Of a DNA stretch of 27,856 nucleotides, positions 1 through 7,831 are shown piece after piece (position 1 is the first letter of the stretch; the number at the start of each line of letters is the position of its first letter). The DNA lies in assembly GCA_020638905.1 (NCBI GenBank), contig JACKHP010000038.1, positions 1 to 27,856 on the forward strand. The letters run 5' to 3'. Source of the stretch: Planctomycetota bacterium. Its GTDB lineage: Bacteria > Planctomycetota > B15-G4. A program made the position numbers and the translations under genes. The notes under the pieces were generated by a model, which was not told the DNA's origin, made no database searches, and was given only the letters and a program-made list of their open reading frames with translations.

Positions 1-128
1 CCGATCCCGATCGCCCCCCTGGGTCCGATGTGCTCCGGCCGGCGCTTCCATGGACGCATTCGCATTCATCGACGCGAGACGCCGCGATTGCGGGCGGAAA
101 GTTCATCGGAACCGGCCCTGCGGGCCTG

Positions 129-134
129 TATTCT
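129..134 (+). promoter_or_regulatory. Candidate -10 element for the histone-fold gene
   Basis: TATTCT lies 54 bases before the start codon at 189 and would put transcription start near 141, giving a leader of about 48 bases that holds the ribosome binding site. No good -35 hexamer sits 16-18 bases upstream, so this rests on the -10 alone and on position. The first 188 bases show no other gene that I can support. Confidence 0.25.
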
Positions 135-188
135 GCCGACGAGTGGAGCGGCCGATCCCGGCCTCCGTCCCCACCGAAGGAGTGCTCG

Positions 189-371
189 ATGTCCGACAAG
201 GAAAGCCTCGTCATCGGCAGCAAGATCAAGGCGTACGTGAAGACCAAGGGCCTGATGTGCTCGGGTGAGCTTCCGGATGCCGTGTCCGAGAAGGTGCGCG
301 CGATGCTCGACGCCGCGAGTGAGCGCGCGACGGCGAACAAGCGGTCCACCGTCCGGCCGCACGATCTCTGA
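189..371 (+). CDS. Small bacterial histone-fold protein
   Basis: The 60-residue product reads as a single minimal histone fold. A short first helix (about residues 9-20) is followed by a long central helix (about 27-50), then a loop with RSTV at 52-55 and a very short last helix ending at Asp59-Leu60. The Arg52...Asp59 pair and the closing pattern KRSTVRPHDL are the hallmark of histone folds (the arginine-aspartate clamp) and closely resemble the C-terminus of the bacterial histones known from Bdellovibrio and relatives. Such proteins dimerise and bind DNA. ATG at 189 is chosen because GAAGGAG lies six bases upstream; the frame stays open further upstream, but that part is proline- and arginine-rich and looks non-coding. 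It is followed after 97 bases by the DUF6687-like gene on the same strand. Function in compaction is inferred from the family. Confidence 0.8.
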   Translation: MSDKESLVIGSKIKAYVKTKGLMCSGELPDAVSEKVRAMLDAASERATANKRSTVRPHDL

Positions 372-468
372 TCCGAAGGGTTCGTCGGAGCGCGAACCCG
401 GCGGTCGGGCGCGCGGCGGCCTCCCCCGTCCGCCGCGCGCCGGGACCGCGCTCCACGATTCCCGTCCC

Positions 469-1518
469 GTGCCCGTCTTCCGGTTCGATCCGAGCGACGC
501 CGATCCCAGGACGACGATCTACGTCGACGGCACGGTGGCCGGCTTCCGCGGCCTCTCGCACTGGCCCGGACACAGCACGCCGCGTTCGCTCGCGCACGAC
601 CTGAGCACCGGCATCGCGCTCAACTTCGCGGCGCTCTCGCCGCGCGAGCGGCTCGAGGTCCTGGGACCGTTCGACGTGGTGGCGAACAACCACTACGACA
701 CGGACGGCGTGCTCTCGGCCTTCGCGGTGCTCCATCCCGAGCAGGCGCTGCGGCACAAAGACCTGTTGCTGCGCGCCGCCGCCACCGGCGACTTCTGCGT
801 CTGGCAGGGCGTCGACGCGCTGGCGATCGAGCTCACCGTCGAGGCGCTGGCGTCCCATCCCGAATCGCCCGTGGTGCGGGCGCTGCCCGCGGACGCCGAC
901 GACCACGCGCGCCACGCCGCCGCCTACGCGTACCTCCTGGTCGAGCTGCCGGCGCTGCTGGGCGATCCGTTCCGCCATCGCGCGCTCTTCGCCGAGGTCC
1001 TCGACGCGCAGGTGGACGAGGTGACCCGCGTCGACGCGCTGCTCGCGGCCGGTGCGTCGGACGCGCTCTCCGTCGAGCGCCTGCCCGCGCACGACCTGGC
1101 CGTGGTGCGCAGCGACGCGCCGCTGGGCATGCTCGGCGTGCACCGCGCGGCCGGCGACCTGTGGCGCGTGCTGCACAGCGTGCGTGCGACGGACGGCTGG
1201 CGTCACCGCTTCGTCTACCGCGACGCGTCGTGGTTCGACCTCGTGAGCGTGCGTCCCCTGGCGCGCGTGCCGCTCGAGCCGGCGGTGGCGGCGCTCGACG
1301 CCCTCGAACGCGCGCGCCGCGCGCCGGACGCCGACGCCGCGTGGTGGTGCACGTCGATCGCCGCGCCCGTGGCCGAACTGGGCTTCTCGCGTCCCGAGCG
1401 CAGGCGCGCGGGCTTCTTCGAGGACCGCGAGCTGCTCGTCGATCCAGCCAGCGCGCTGGATCCCGACGAGGTGCGCGACGTGCTCGTCGAGCGCCTGGCG
1501 CCCGACGCGGGGCGCTGA
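469..1518 (+). CDS. DUF6687-like protein with an NHYDTDG motif
   Basis: The 349-residue soluble protein has no signal peptide and no membrane segment. I recognise the N-terminal pattern as DUF6687-like: DGT at 20-22, GLSHWPG at 28-34, DLSTGIALNFA at 44-54 and NNHYDTDGVLSAF at 73-85. The H-Y-D-T-D-G-x-x-S segment looks like the metal-binding motif I of DHH-family phosphoesterases, so a metal-dependent hydrolase role is possible. That is inference, and the other DHH motifs are not evident. GTG at 469 is chosen because the conserved region starts directly after it; the in-frame stretch upstream (from 265) is low-complexity and overlaps the histone gene. There is no strong Shine-Dalgarno. The last codons form a GC-rich hairpin (1498-1515), and the gene converges on xseB. 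Biological function is unknown. Confidence 0.65.
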   Translation: MPVFRFDPSDADPRTTIYVDGTVAGFRGLSHWPGHSTPRSLAHDLSTGIALNFAALSPRERLEVLGPFDVVANNHYDTDGVLSAFAVLHPEQALRHKDLLLRAAATGDFCVWQGVDALAIELTVEALASHPESPVVRALPADADDHARHAAAYAYLLVELPALLGDPFRHRALFAEVLDAQVDEVTRVDALLAAGASDALSVERLPAHDLAVVRSDAPLGMLGVHRAAGDLWRVLHSVRATDGWRHRFVYRDASWFDLVSVRPLARVPLEPAVAALDALERARRAPDADAAWWCTSIAAPVAELGFSRPERRRAGFFEDRELLVDPASALDPDEVRDVLVERLAPDAGR

Positions 1519-1598
1519 GTCGCGGCGCGTGCCCCGCGCGTGGATCGCGTCCCGGCGCACGACACCTGCCGATGCGCACTCACGCGCGGAGCGTCCAC

Positions 1599-1612
1599 CG
1601 CGCGGCCGCGCG
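1599..1612. other. 14-bp GC palindrome between converging genes
   Basis: A perfect 14-base palindrome of alternating C and G around GGCC lies in the 106-base gap between the stop codons of the DUF6687-like gene (plus) and xseB (minus). In a genome this GC-rich such palindromes arise easily. It could serve as a shared stem in bidirectional termination, but there is no T-tract on either side. Confidence 0.25.
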
Positions 1613-1624
1613 CGGCGACTTCGT

Positions 1625-1996
1625 TCAGAAGGGCAGCCCGCCCGTGGCGTCGCCGGCGGCCTTGCCGCGGCGGCGCTTCGGCTCGTCGGGCGGCGGCTCG
1701 TCGGACGCGTCGTCCTCGGCGCCCGCGCTCGTGCCGGCGGACGTCGCGACACCGCCTTCGGCCACGCGGCGTTCCTCGGCGGTGAGCTCGGCCACGACCT
1801 CGGTCACCTCCTGGCGCGCGGCGGCGAGCCGCTCGCGGCAGAAGCGGATCAGCATCGACGCCTCGCGGATGCGCGCCGCGAGCCGGTCGACGTCGCCCGC
1901 GTCGTCCTCGAGCTCGGCCAGGATCGCGTCGAGCCGCTCGCGCGCCTCGGCGAACGACTCAGGGGCCGCGGGCTGCTCGTCGTGCTCGGCGCTCAT
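1625..1996 (-). CDS. xseB: Exodeoxyribonuclease VII small subunit
   Basis: The 123-residue product matches XseB over about residues 14-70: SFAEARERLDAILAELED, then a second helix with RFCRERL and a following helix rich in E and A. This is the two-helix pattern of the small subunit, which binds in several copies to XseA to form the nuclease that degrades single-stranded DNA into oligonucleotides. Usual family length is about 70-90 residues; here a tail of about 45 residues rich in Asp, Glu, Pro and then Lys/Arg is added, ending GGLPF. ATG at 1996 has GGAG eight bases upstream. It is the last gene of a minus-strand series, 50 bases after the second sulfatase-fold gene. The partner xseA is about 3 kb upstream on the same strand. 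Confidence 0.85.
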   Translation of the reverse strand: MSAEHDEQPAAPESFAEARERLDAILAELEDDAGDVDRLAARIREASMLIRFCRERLAAARQEVTEVVAELTAEERRVAEGGVATSAGTSAGAEDDASDEPPPDEPKRRRGKAAGDATGGLPF

Positions 1997-2046
1997 CGGT
2001 GGTCTCCGGCGGCGTGCGTCGTGGGATCGTGCGAGGACGGATCGTC

Positions 2047-3477
2047 TCAGCGCGGGGCGTGCTCGTCCAGCACGAGGGCGGTCTGGATGCGGACGCGCTC
2101 GGCGACGATGCGCGCCTCGTCGTCGACGGGCGCGCCCGAGGTCTTGTCGCCACCGATCCGGATATCTGTCGGCGGCGGGCGCTCCGGGCGACACGCGAGC
2201 GACAGATCGATCCGCTCGTCGAGCGCGCGCTGCAGACGGTCGGCCTCGCCCGAGTGCACGACCGTCGGATCGAGCGCGTCGCCCAGGTGCTCACCTCGAT
2301 CGGCGGCGAGGTCGACGAGCCGCATCCACCGCCGCTCGGGGTCGAGGTCGATGACGAGCTTGGAGCGGTCGTCGATCGCGGCGCGCAGGTCGACGGGCCC
2401 GGTGCGCTGCACGACGAGCGCGGGACGCACCGGCGCCGGCTCGCCGTGCAGCAGCGCGCCGGCCCACGAGCGTCCGTCGCAGGCGCGCGAGGTGTCGGGC
2501 ACGCCCACGAGTTCGAGCAGCGTCGGCATCACGTCGACCTGCGAGATCACGTCGGACACGCGCCGTCCGCCGGGCAGCCCGCCGGGGGGACGCACGAACA
2601 GCGGCACGTGCACGGACGACTCGAAGACGTCGTGTCCGACGTCGTTCGCCCCGTGATCCCACAGACCCGGGCCGCCCACGGACGTGACGACCACCCAGGC
2701 GTGCTCGAGCACGGCGCGCTCGGCGAGTTGCGCGAAGAGCGCGCGCAACGCGTCGTCCACGAAGCGGATCTCGCCGTCGTACGCGACGACGGCGCGCGTC
2801 CGCACGTCGTCCGGCGGAGTCGTCCAGCGCGAGCGCCGGTACGCGTCGGCGTCGAACGGCGGCGACAGGTCGGCGTCGTGAGCGCGCCACGGCAGCAGCA
2901 GGTCGCCGTAGACCGCCTCGAGGAGCCACGGCCTGCCGTCCGACGCGAAATCGTCGAGCACCGCGATCGCCTCGCTGCCGAGGCCGCGTGCGTCGAGAGC
3001 CGCGTCGCCCTGGCGGGAGATCGAGGCCTGGTAGGTGTCGAAGCCCTGGCCGAAGCCGAAGCCCGACGAGAGAGCGCCGTTCGCCACGATGCCGTGCGTC
3101 CGCCAGCCGGCCGCCGAGAGCGTCTCCGGCAGCGTGTCGATCTCGTCCCCGAGCATGCCGTCGCGTTCGCAACCGTGACCAGGCGGCAGGCGTCCCGTGA
3201 GCAGCGACGCGACGGACGCGCGCGTCGACGCTGCAGCGGCGTAGGCGCGCTCGAAGACCACGCTCTCGTCCGCGAGCGAATCGAGGAAGGGCGTCGTATC
3301 GCGCGCGCCTCCGCCGAAGCCCGTGTGGTCGCTGCGCAGCAGGGGGACGAGCAGCAGCACGATCGGCGCGTCCGGCGACGCGACGATCGCGGCGTCGGAC
3401 GTCGACGCGTCGCCGCACGCCGCGAGCGACAGCAGGCACGGGACGATCGGCCACGCCGCGCGCGCGCCGCGCATCAT
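2047..3477 (-). CDS. Degenerate sulfatase-fold lipoprotein (probable pseudoenzyme)
   Basis: The 476-residue protein starts with a lipoprotein signal ending SLAAC (Cys21). The rest is an alkaline phosphatase/sulfatase fold clearly paralogous to the upstream neighbour: TTPFLDSLA at 61-69, TRASVASLLTGRLPPGHG at 85-102, VHVPLFVRPPGGLPGGRR near 289-305 and DGRSWAGALLHGE. The metal-binding residues are gone. The Asp of the DTLRxDH motif is Pro45, the SDHGE motif reads SVGGP (266-270), and the HYVDPHDPY segment of the paralog reads VYGDLLLPW. The Thr at the nucleophile position (Thr85) remains. Loss of all these ligands with the frame intact argues for a non-catalytic binding or regulatory role rather than a decaying gene. 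Its ATG overlaps the stop of the upstream paralog (ATGA), implying translational coupling. A second ATG at 3474 is equally possible. Confidence 0.85.
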   Translation of the reverse strand: MMRGARAAWPIVPCLLSLAACGDASTSDAAIVASPDAPIVLLLVPLLRSDHTGFGGGARDTTPFLDSLADESVVFERAYAAAASTRASVASLLTGRLPPGHGCERDGMLGDEIDTLPETLSAAGWRTHGIVANGALSSGFGFGQGFDTYQASISRQGDAALDARGLGSEAIAVLDDFASDGRPWLLEAVYGDLLLPWRAHDADLSPPFDADAYRRSRWTTPPDDVRTRAVVAYDGEIRFVDDALRALFAQLAERAVLEHAWVVVTSVGGPGLWDHGANDVGHDVFESSVHVPLFVRPPGGLPGGRRVSDVISQVDVMPTLLELVGVPDTSRACDGRSWAGALLHGEPAPVRPALVVQRTGPVDLRAAIDDRSKLVIDLDPERRWMRLVDLAADRGEHLGDALDPTVVHSGEADRLQRALDERIDLSLACRPERPPPTDIRIGGDKTSGAPVDDEARIVAERVRIQTALVLDEHAPR

Positions 3478-5060
3478 CTCAGTCCGTCGCCGTCGCCCTC
3501 GTCGCCGCTCGCGCCCACCGCGCCCGACGGATGCGGCGCGTTCGCGCCGTCGCCGTCCTTGCCCTGCACGTAGCCGAGGGCCTCGAGCTGGGCGCGCTCG
3601 TCGTCGCTCGCCTCGCCGGTCACCTTCGCCGGGCGCCCCGCGGCGGACTCGCGCACGATCTCCATGAGCTGGCGTTCGAGGCCGGCGGCGCGCGACGAGC
3701 GCTCCTTCAGCACGTCGAGCGCCTGCTCGGGTCGCTCGCGCGGATTCGACACCAGGTCGTACAGGCGCTTGCCGCCGGTCTTCGGGTCGCCGTCGACGAT
3801 GAGCTTGTCGGTGCCGTCGATGATGGCCAGCATGTCGGTGTTGTCGACGTGCTCGACGACCACCACGGGACGCGCCGGCGGCGCCGCCCCGTGCAGCAAC
3901 GCACCGGCCCAGCTGCGTCCCTCGAAGTCGCCGGGCACGGGCGCGTGCACGAGTTCGAGCAGCGTGGGCGCCACGTCGATGAGCGAGATCGGCTGCTCGA
4001 TGCGACGTCCCTCGGCCAGCCCGCCCGGCGGACGCACGAGCAGCGGCACGTGGATCTGGTGCTCGAAGACCTCCTGGCCGTGGGCCTGGATGCGGTGGTC
4101 CCACAGGCCCTCGCCGTGGTCGGACGTGATCACCACCCACGCGTGCTCGAGCACGCCGCGCTCGTCGAGCCGCGCGAAGAGCCGCCGCAGCTCGCCGTCG
4201 ATCCACAGGATGTCGCCGTCGTAGAGCTCGATGAAGCGCTCGGCGTCGACGTCGGACGGGCGCGCCCAGCGGTACGGCTCGAGGCTCGCCATGCTGCCGT
4301 CGACCGTGCTCGTGGTGTGCGGGTCGAAGTCGGTCTCGTCGTGCTGCATGTACGGGTCGTGCGGGTCGACGTAGTGCAGGTACAGGAACCACGGATCGTC
4401 GAGCCGCAACGCGTCGACCGCGGCGATCACCGGCTGGCGCAGCTTCTTGGCGTCGGCGTACGCGTGGCGCGGGAAGTCCTTCACGTGCTCGAAGATGTCG
4501 AAGCCCTGGTCGAAGCCCCACTTGCCGAGCACGTTGCCGTTCGTGAGCACGCCGCTCGTGGTGAAGCCGTCGGCCTGCAGCGCCTCGGCCAGGGTCGTCA
4601 CGTCGGGCGAGAGCACGTCCTGGCGCTGCTCGCAGCCGTGGCCCGACGGCAGGCGCGAGGTGAAGATCGAGGCCACCGACGGACGCGTCCAGCTCGCGGC
4701 CGAGTAGGCGCGGTCGAACACGATGCTGTGCTCGGCGAGTTCTTCGAGGAAGGGCGTCGTGCTGCGTCCGAGCACGTGCCCCACGAGCGAGGTGTGGTCG
4801 GCGCGCAGCGTGTCGATCAGCACGAACAGGATCGACGCGCGCTCGGGCACCTCGAGGTCGGTCGCCTCGGGCTCGTTCGACTTCGAGTCGCCGCAGGCCG
4901 GCAGCAGCGACGCAGCGAGCATCAGGACGGCCGCGGTCGCCGCCCGCACAGCACGCGCGACACAATCGTCGGCGACCGGGATCCGGCGCGGCGCACGCGT
5001 CGCGTCGCGTCGTGCGGCCGCGGGCCCGCCGGTCTTCGTCGGTTCGGCGCTGGACGTCAC
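3474..5060 (-). CDS. Sulfatase/alkaline phosphatase-superfamily lipoprotein
   Basis: The 528-residue protein carries the full metal-site set: DTLRADHTS at 83-91, WTRPSVASIFTSRLPSGHG at 124-142, HYVDPHDPY at 229-237, SDHGEGLWDH at 313-322 and HVPLLVRPPGGL near 337. Thr125 sits where sulfatases have the formylglycine Cys/Ser, so it may be a phosphatase or phosphotransferase type rather than a classical sulfatase. The substrate cannot be told. A lipobox LLPAC (Cys56) suggests membrane anchoring after export. GTG at 5060 is chosen because AGGGAG lies six bases upstream and it overlaps the xseA stop as GTGA. This gives a long 45-residue n-region; a GTG at 4949 would give a more ordinary 18-residue signal but has no ribosome binding site. 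The C-terminal 40 residues are Gly/Asp-rich low complexity. Confidence 0.85.
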   Translation of the reverse strand: MTSSAEPTKTGGPAAARRDATRAPRRIPVADDCVARAVRAATAAVLMLAASLLPACGDSKSNEPEATDLEVPERASILFVLIDTLRADHTSLVGHVLGRSTTPFLEELAEHSIVFDRAYSAASWTRPSVASIFTSRLPSGHGCEQRQDVLSPDVTTLAEALQADGFTTSGVLTNGNVLGKWGFDQGFDIFEHVKDFPRHAYADAKKLRQPVIAAVDALRLDDPWFLYLHYVDPHDPYMQHDETDFDPHTTSTVDGSMASLEPYRWARPSDVDAERFIELYDGDILWIDGELRRLFARLDERGVLEHAWVVITSDHGEGLWDHRIQAHGQEVFEHQIHVPLLVRPPGGLAEGRRIEQPISLIDVAPTLLELVHAPVPGDFEGRSWAGALLHGAAPPARPVVVVEHVDNTDMLAIIDGTDKLIVDGDPKTGGKRLYDLVSNPRERPEQALDVLKERSSRAAGLERQLMEIVRESAAGRPAKVTGEASDDERAQLEALGYVQGKDGDGANAPHPSGAVGASGDEGDGDGLR

Positions 5061-6604
5061 GAGGCGCTCCCTTCGTCGGCGACGCGGCCCTCGGCGCGCA
5101 CGGACAGCTTGCCGTCGCGCAGGACCGCGGTGAGCGGCTCGCCCACGCGCGCCGCGGCCGCGTCCATCAGGATCGTGCCGTCGCCGCGCTGCAACCAGGC
5201 GTAGCCGCGGGCCAGAACCCGCGTCGGGTCGAGAAGTCGCGCCCGCTGCTCGATGGCGTCGAGCGCGGCCTCCGCGCGCTGCAGCCGCCGTCCCGCGTGG
5301 ACGCCCAGGCGCCGGCCCGCGTCGCGCAGCTCGCCGTCCAGCCGCGCCAGGCGCGTCTCCTGGCGCGCGAGGTCGCGCGCGGCGCCGCCCAGGCGCTCGG
5401 CGTGTCGCTGCAGGCGCTCGGCGAACGGTCCACGCAGCAGACGGCTCCTGGCCTCGACGAGGTGCTCGCGCGCCTCCCCGAGCACGTTCGAAGCGCCGAT
5501 CGCGAGGGCGTGGCGGCGCTCGGCCAGCGCGGCGGACGACGTCTCGAGCGCCGCGTCGGCCGCGTGGCGCAGCAGCAGCGCCTGGTCGCCCAGCCGTCGC
5601 GCTCCGTCGTCGAGCAGCAGCTCGCCGCAGTCGCGGATGGCGCGCCAGGCGTCCTCGACGACGGCGGCGCCGTCGCGCACGCGCTGGACGAGGAACTCGG
5701 CGGCCGCGGTCGGCGTCTTGAAGGCCGTGTGCGCCGCCACGTCGGCGACCGACGTGTCGATCTCGTGCCCGATGCCCGTGAGCACCGGCACGGGACAGGC
5801 GCAGACGGCGCGCGCGACGTCCTCGCGATCGAAGCCGGAGAGGTCGTGGCGCGAGCCGCCGCCACGCACGAGCAGCACGCAGTCGACCCCGGCGCGCACC
5901 ACGGCGCGCAGGCCCGCGCTCACCATCGGTCCGGTCGCGACACCCTGGGTGCGCGCGTCGCACAGCACGACCGAGAAGCCCAACCCGGACCCGGCGAGCG
6001 TCTGCATCACGTCGTGGTGCGCGGCCGATCCCTTCGACGTGACCAGTCCGATGCGCAGCGGGACGTCGGGGAGCTCGAGCCGCCCGTTGCGTTCGAGCGC
6101 GCCCTCGGCGGTGAGCCGCTCGAGCAGTTCGCGACGCGCGCGCTCGAGGTTGCCCTCGGTGAACGCCGGGTCGATGTCGAGGATCGTGAAGCTGAGCTGT
6201 CCGCGCGGCAGGTAGAAGTCGGGGCGCACGAGCACCTTGAGCACGACGCCGTCGACGGGCTCGATGCGCTGCGCGAGGCGTCCGCCGCGGCCGAAGAGCT
6301 GCTGCACCGTCGACTTCCACATCTTGACCGCCAGCGACGGACGGTCGTTGCCCGAGCCCTGCTCGTCGAGCAGGTCGAAGTACCAGTGCCCCTGGACGCC
6401 CGCGCGCCGGAACGTGCGCTCGAGCTGCAGCGCCTCGCCGACCAACCAGAACGGTTGCGGGAAGCCCGCGGCCAGCAGATCCTGGATCGACTCGCCCACC
6501 TCGCGCACCGAGAGCGGGCGCGCGTCGCGGACGCCACCCGGGCGGCCCTCGCGCCGGCCCGGGCCGTCGTCGAAGGGGAGAGCGGCGTCGCCGGCGGAGG
6601 ACAT
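5057..6604 (-). CDS. xseA: Exodeoxyribonuclease VII large subunit
   Basis: The 515-residue protein is XseA, the catalytic subunit of exonuclease VII, which acts on single-stranded DNA in mismatch repair and damage processing. An N-terminal OB-fold-like region (LSVREVGESIQDLL through the VLVRPDFYLPRGQLSF strand) is followed by the conserved nuclease core: IGLVTSKGSAAHHD, LLVRGGGSRHDLSGFD and PVLTGIGHEIDTSVADVAAH with KTPTAAAE. A long Arg/Ala-rich coiled-coil segment and a short C-terminal strand region (RVLARGYAWLQRGDGTIL) come last. It is somewhat longer than the usual 400-460 residues because of a disordered N-terminus. ATG at 6604 is taken as start; the open frame upstream of it lacks family similarity. 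The stop overlaps the next gene by four bases. Confidence 0.93.
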   Translation of the reverse strand: MSSAGDAALPFDDGPGRREGRPGGVRDARPLSVREVGESIQDLLAAGFPQPFWLVGEALQLERTFRRAGVQGHWYFDLLDEQGSGNDRPSLAVKMWKSTVQQLFGRGGRLAQRIEPVDGVVLKVLVRPDFYLPRGQLSFTILDIDPAFTEGNLERARRELLERLTAEGALERNGRLELPDVPLRIGLVTSKGSAAHHDVMQTLAGSGLGFSVVLCDARTQGVATGPMVSAGLRAVVRAGVDCVLLVRGGGSRHDLSGFDREDVARAVCACPVPVLTGIGHEIDTSVADVAAHTAFKTPTAAAEFLVQRVRDGAAVVEDAWRAIRDCGELLLDDGARRLGDQALLLRHAADAALETSSAALAERRHALAIGASNVLGEAREHLVEARSRLLRGPFAERLQRHAERLGGAARDLARQETRLARLDGELRDAGRRLGVHAGRRLQRAEAALDAIEQRARLLDPTRVLARGYAWLQRGDGTILMDAAAARVGEPLTAVLRDGKLSVRAEGRVADEGSAS

Positions 6605-6812
6605 CCGCGCGATGTTAGCCCGACGCGCGCGACGGGGCGAGGGCCCGCTGCGGCCCGCGGGGACGGGCGATGCGACGGCGCCGGAGGCCGTGATACCATC
6701 CCGCGCCCCGTCGCATCCCAGCGCCCCATCGGTCGGTGCCGGACGGTCGCGAGCCGCAGCGCGCTCCGACCTCGCCGACGTCCTTCGCAAGCTCGTCCAG
6801 GAGCACGACGCC
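6605..6812. promoter_or_regulatory. Divergent control region of xseA and trxB
   Basis: This 208-base gap separates two divergent genes, so both promoters should lie here. For trxB, TGATACCAT at 6691-6699 fits an extended -10 (TGn then TACCAT) and predicts a leader of about 107 bases. For xseA on the minus strand, TAACAT at 6617-6612 would place transcription start within a base or two of its ATG, a possible leaderless start. A 10-base inverted repeat (6669-6678 with 6708-6717, GATGCGACGG and its complement) straddles the trxB -10 element and could be a regulator site. All of this is pattern-based. Confidence 0.35.
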
Positions 6813-7733
6813 ATGTCCAGGCTCGTCATCATCGGTTCCGGTCCCGCCGGCTACACCGCAGCGCTCTACGCCGCGCGTGCCGACCTCGCCCCCATCGTCT
6901 ACGAGGGCCTCCAGCCGGGCGGCCAGCTCACGATCACGACCGAGGTCGAGAACTTCCCGGGCTTCCCCGAGGGCGTGGTCGGCCCCGACCTGATGGACCG
7001 CATGAAGCGGCAGGTCGAGCGCTTCGGCGCCGAGTGCCGGCCGGGCTTCATCCAGAAGGTCGACTTCGGCAGGCGTCCGTTCGTGCTCGACGACGGTGAC
7101 CAGCAGATCGAGGCCGATGCGGTCATCGTGGCGACCGGAGCGTCGGCGCAACTGCTCAAGGTGCCCGGCGAAGACCACCTCATGGGGTACGGCGTGTCGG
7201 CCTGTGCGACCTGCGACGCGGCATTCTTCCGCAACGTGCACGTGGCCGTGGTCGGCGGCGGCGACAGCGCGATGGAGGAGGGCACCTACCTCACGAAGTT
7301 CGCCAGCAAGGTCACGATCATCCACCGCCGCGAGGAGTTCCGCGCGAGCAAGATCATGCTCAAGCGCGCCCAGGAGAACCCGAAGATCGAGTTCCTGCTG
7401 AACACCGTGGTCGAGGAGATGCTCGGCCACGACGACAAGCGCCGCCTGCGCGCGCTCAAGCTGCGCGACACGGTCACGAACGAGGTGAGCGAGATGGCCA
7501 TCGACGGTTGCTTCGTGGCCATCGGACACAAGCCGAACACCGACGTCTTCAAGGGCCAGCTCGACATGGACGAGAAGGGCTACCTGAAGCTCGGACACGG
7601 CACGCGCACGAACGTCGAGGGCGTCTTCGCCGCCGGCGACGTGGCCGACGCCGAGTACCGCCAGGCCATCACCGCCGCGGGCACCGGCTGCATGGCCGCT
7701 CTCGAAGCCGAGAGGTGGTTGGCTGCAAGGTAG
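6813..7733 (+). CDS. trxB: Thioredoxin-disulfide reductase
   Basis: The 306-residue flavoprotein reduces thioredoxin with NADPH in the cytoplasm. It has the FAD-binding GSGPAGYTAALYAARA (8-23), the GGQLTTTEVENFPGF-type segment typical of TrxB (36-51), the redox-active CATC at 131-134, the NADPH-binding GGGDSA at 148-153 with HRRxxFRAS after it, and the C-terminal FAD motif GVFAAGDVAD. Length and motif order are standard for low-molecular-weight TrxB. ATG at 6813 has CAGGAG nine bases upstream; the frame is open for hundreds of bases before it, but that region overlaps xseA antisense and is not coding. A strong stem-loop follows 54 bases after the stop. Confidence 0.96.
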   Translation: MSRLVIIGSGPAGYTAALYAARADLAPIVYEGLQPGGQLTITTEVENFPGFPEGVVGPDLMDRMKRQVERFGAECRPGFIQKVDFGRRPFVLDDGDQQIEADAVIVATGASAQLLKVPGEDHLMGYGVSACATCDAAFFRNVHVAVVGGGDSAMEEGTYLTKFASKVTIIHRREEFRASKIMLKRAQENPKIEFLLNTVVEEMLGHDDKRRLRALKLRDTVTNEVSEMAIDGCFVAIGHKPNTDVFKGQLDMDEKGYLKLGHGTRTNVEGVFAAGDVADAEYRQAITAAGTGCMAALEAERWLAAR

Positions 7734-7787
7734 TCCGCGTCGGGGGGGGGCTGCAAGGTCGGCCCGTTGCGCGACGCGGCGGACGAC

Positions 7788-7831
7788 GGTCGACTGCGGC
7801 CAGGTGAAGAAACACCTGGCCTCCGTCGACC
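7788..7831 (+). terminator. Compound stem-loop downstream of trxB
   Basis: A perfect 9-bp inner stem (GGCCAGGTG at 7798-7806 with CACCTGGCC at 7813-7821) closes an AAGAAA loop. A second perfect 7-bp stem outside it (GGTCGAC at 7788-7794 with GTCGACC at 7825-7831) is separated from the first by a 3x3 internal loop. It sits 54 bases after the trxB stop. No T-run follows, which is common for high-GC genomes, so it may be a terminator, an RNA-stabilising structure or a small RNA element. Confidence 0.5.

Noticed and set aside
3474..5060. Calling the intact sulfatase-fold gene an arylsulfatase
   Set aside because: The nucleophile position holds Thr rather than the Cys or Ser needed for formylglycine, and the neighbourhood gives no substrate, so only the superfamily is named.
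7741..7750. Run of nine G bases after trxB
   Set aside because: A single homopolymer run in non-coding DNA of this composition. Phase-variation would need a gene or promoter that depends on it, and none is visible.
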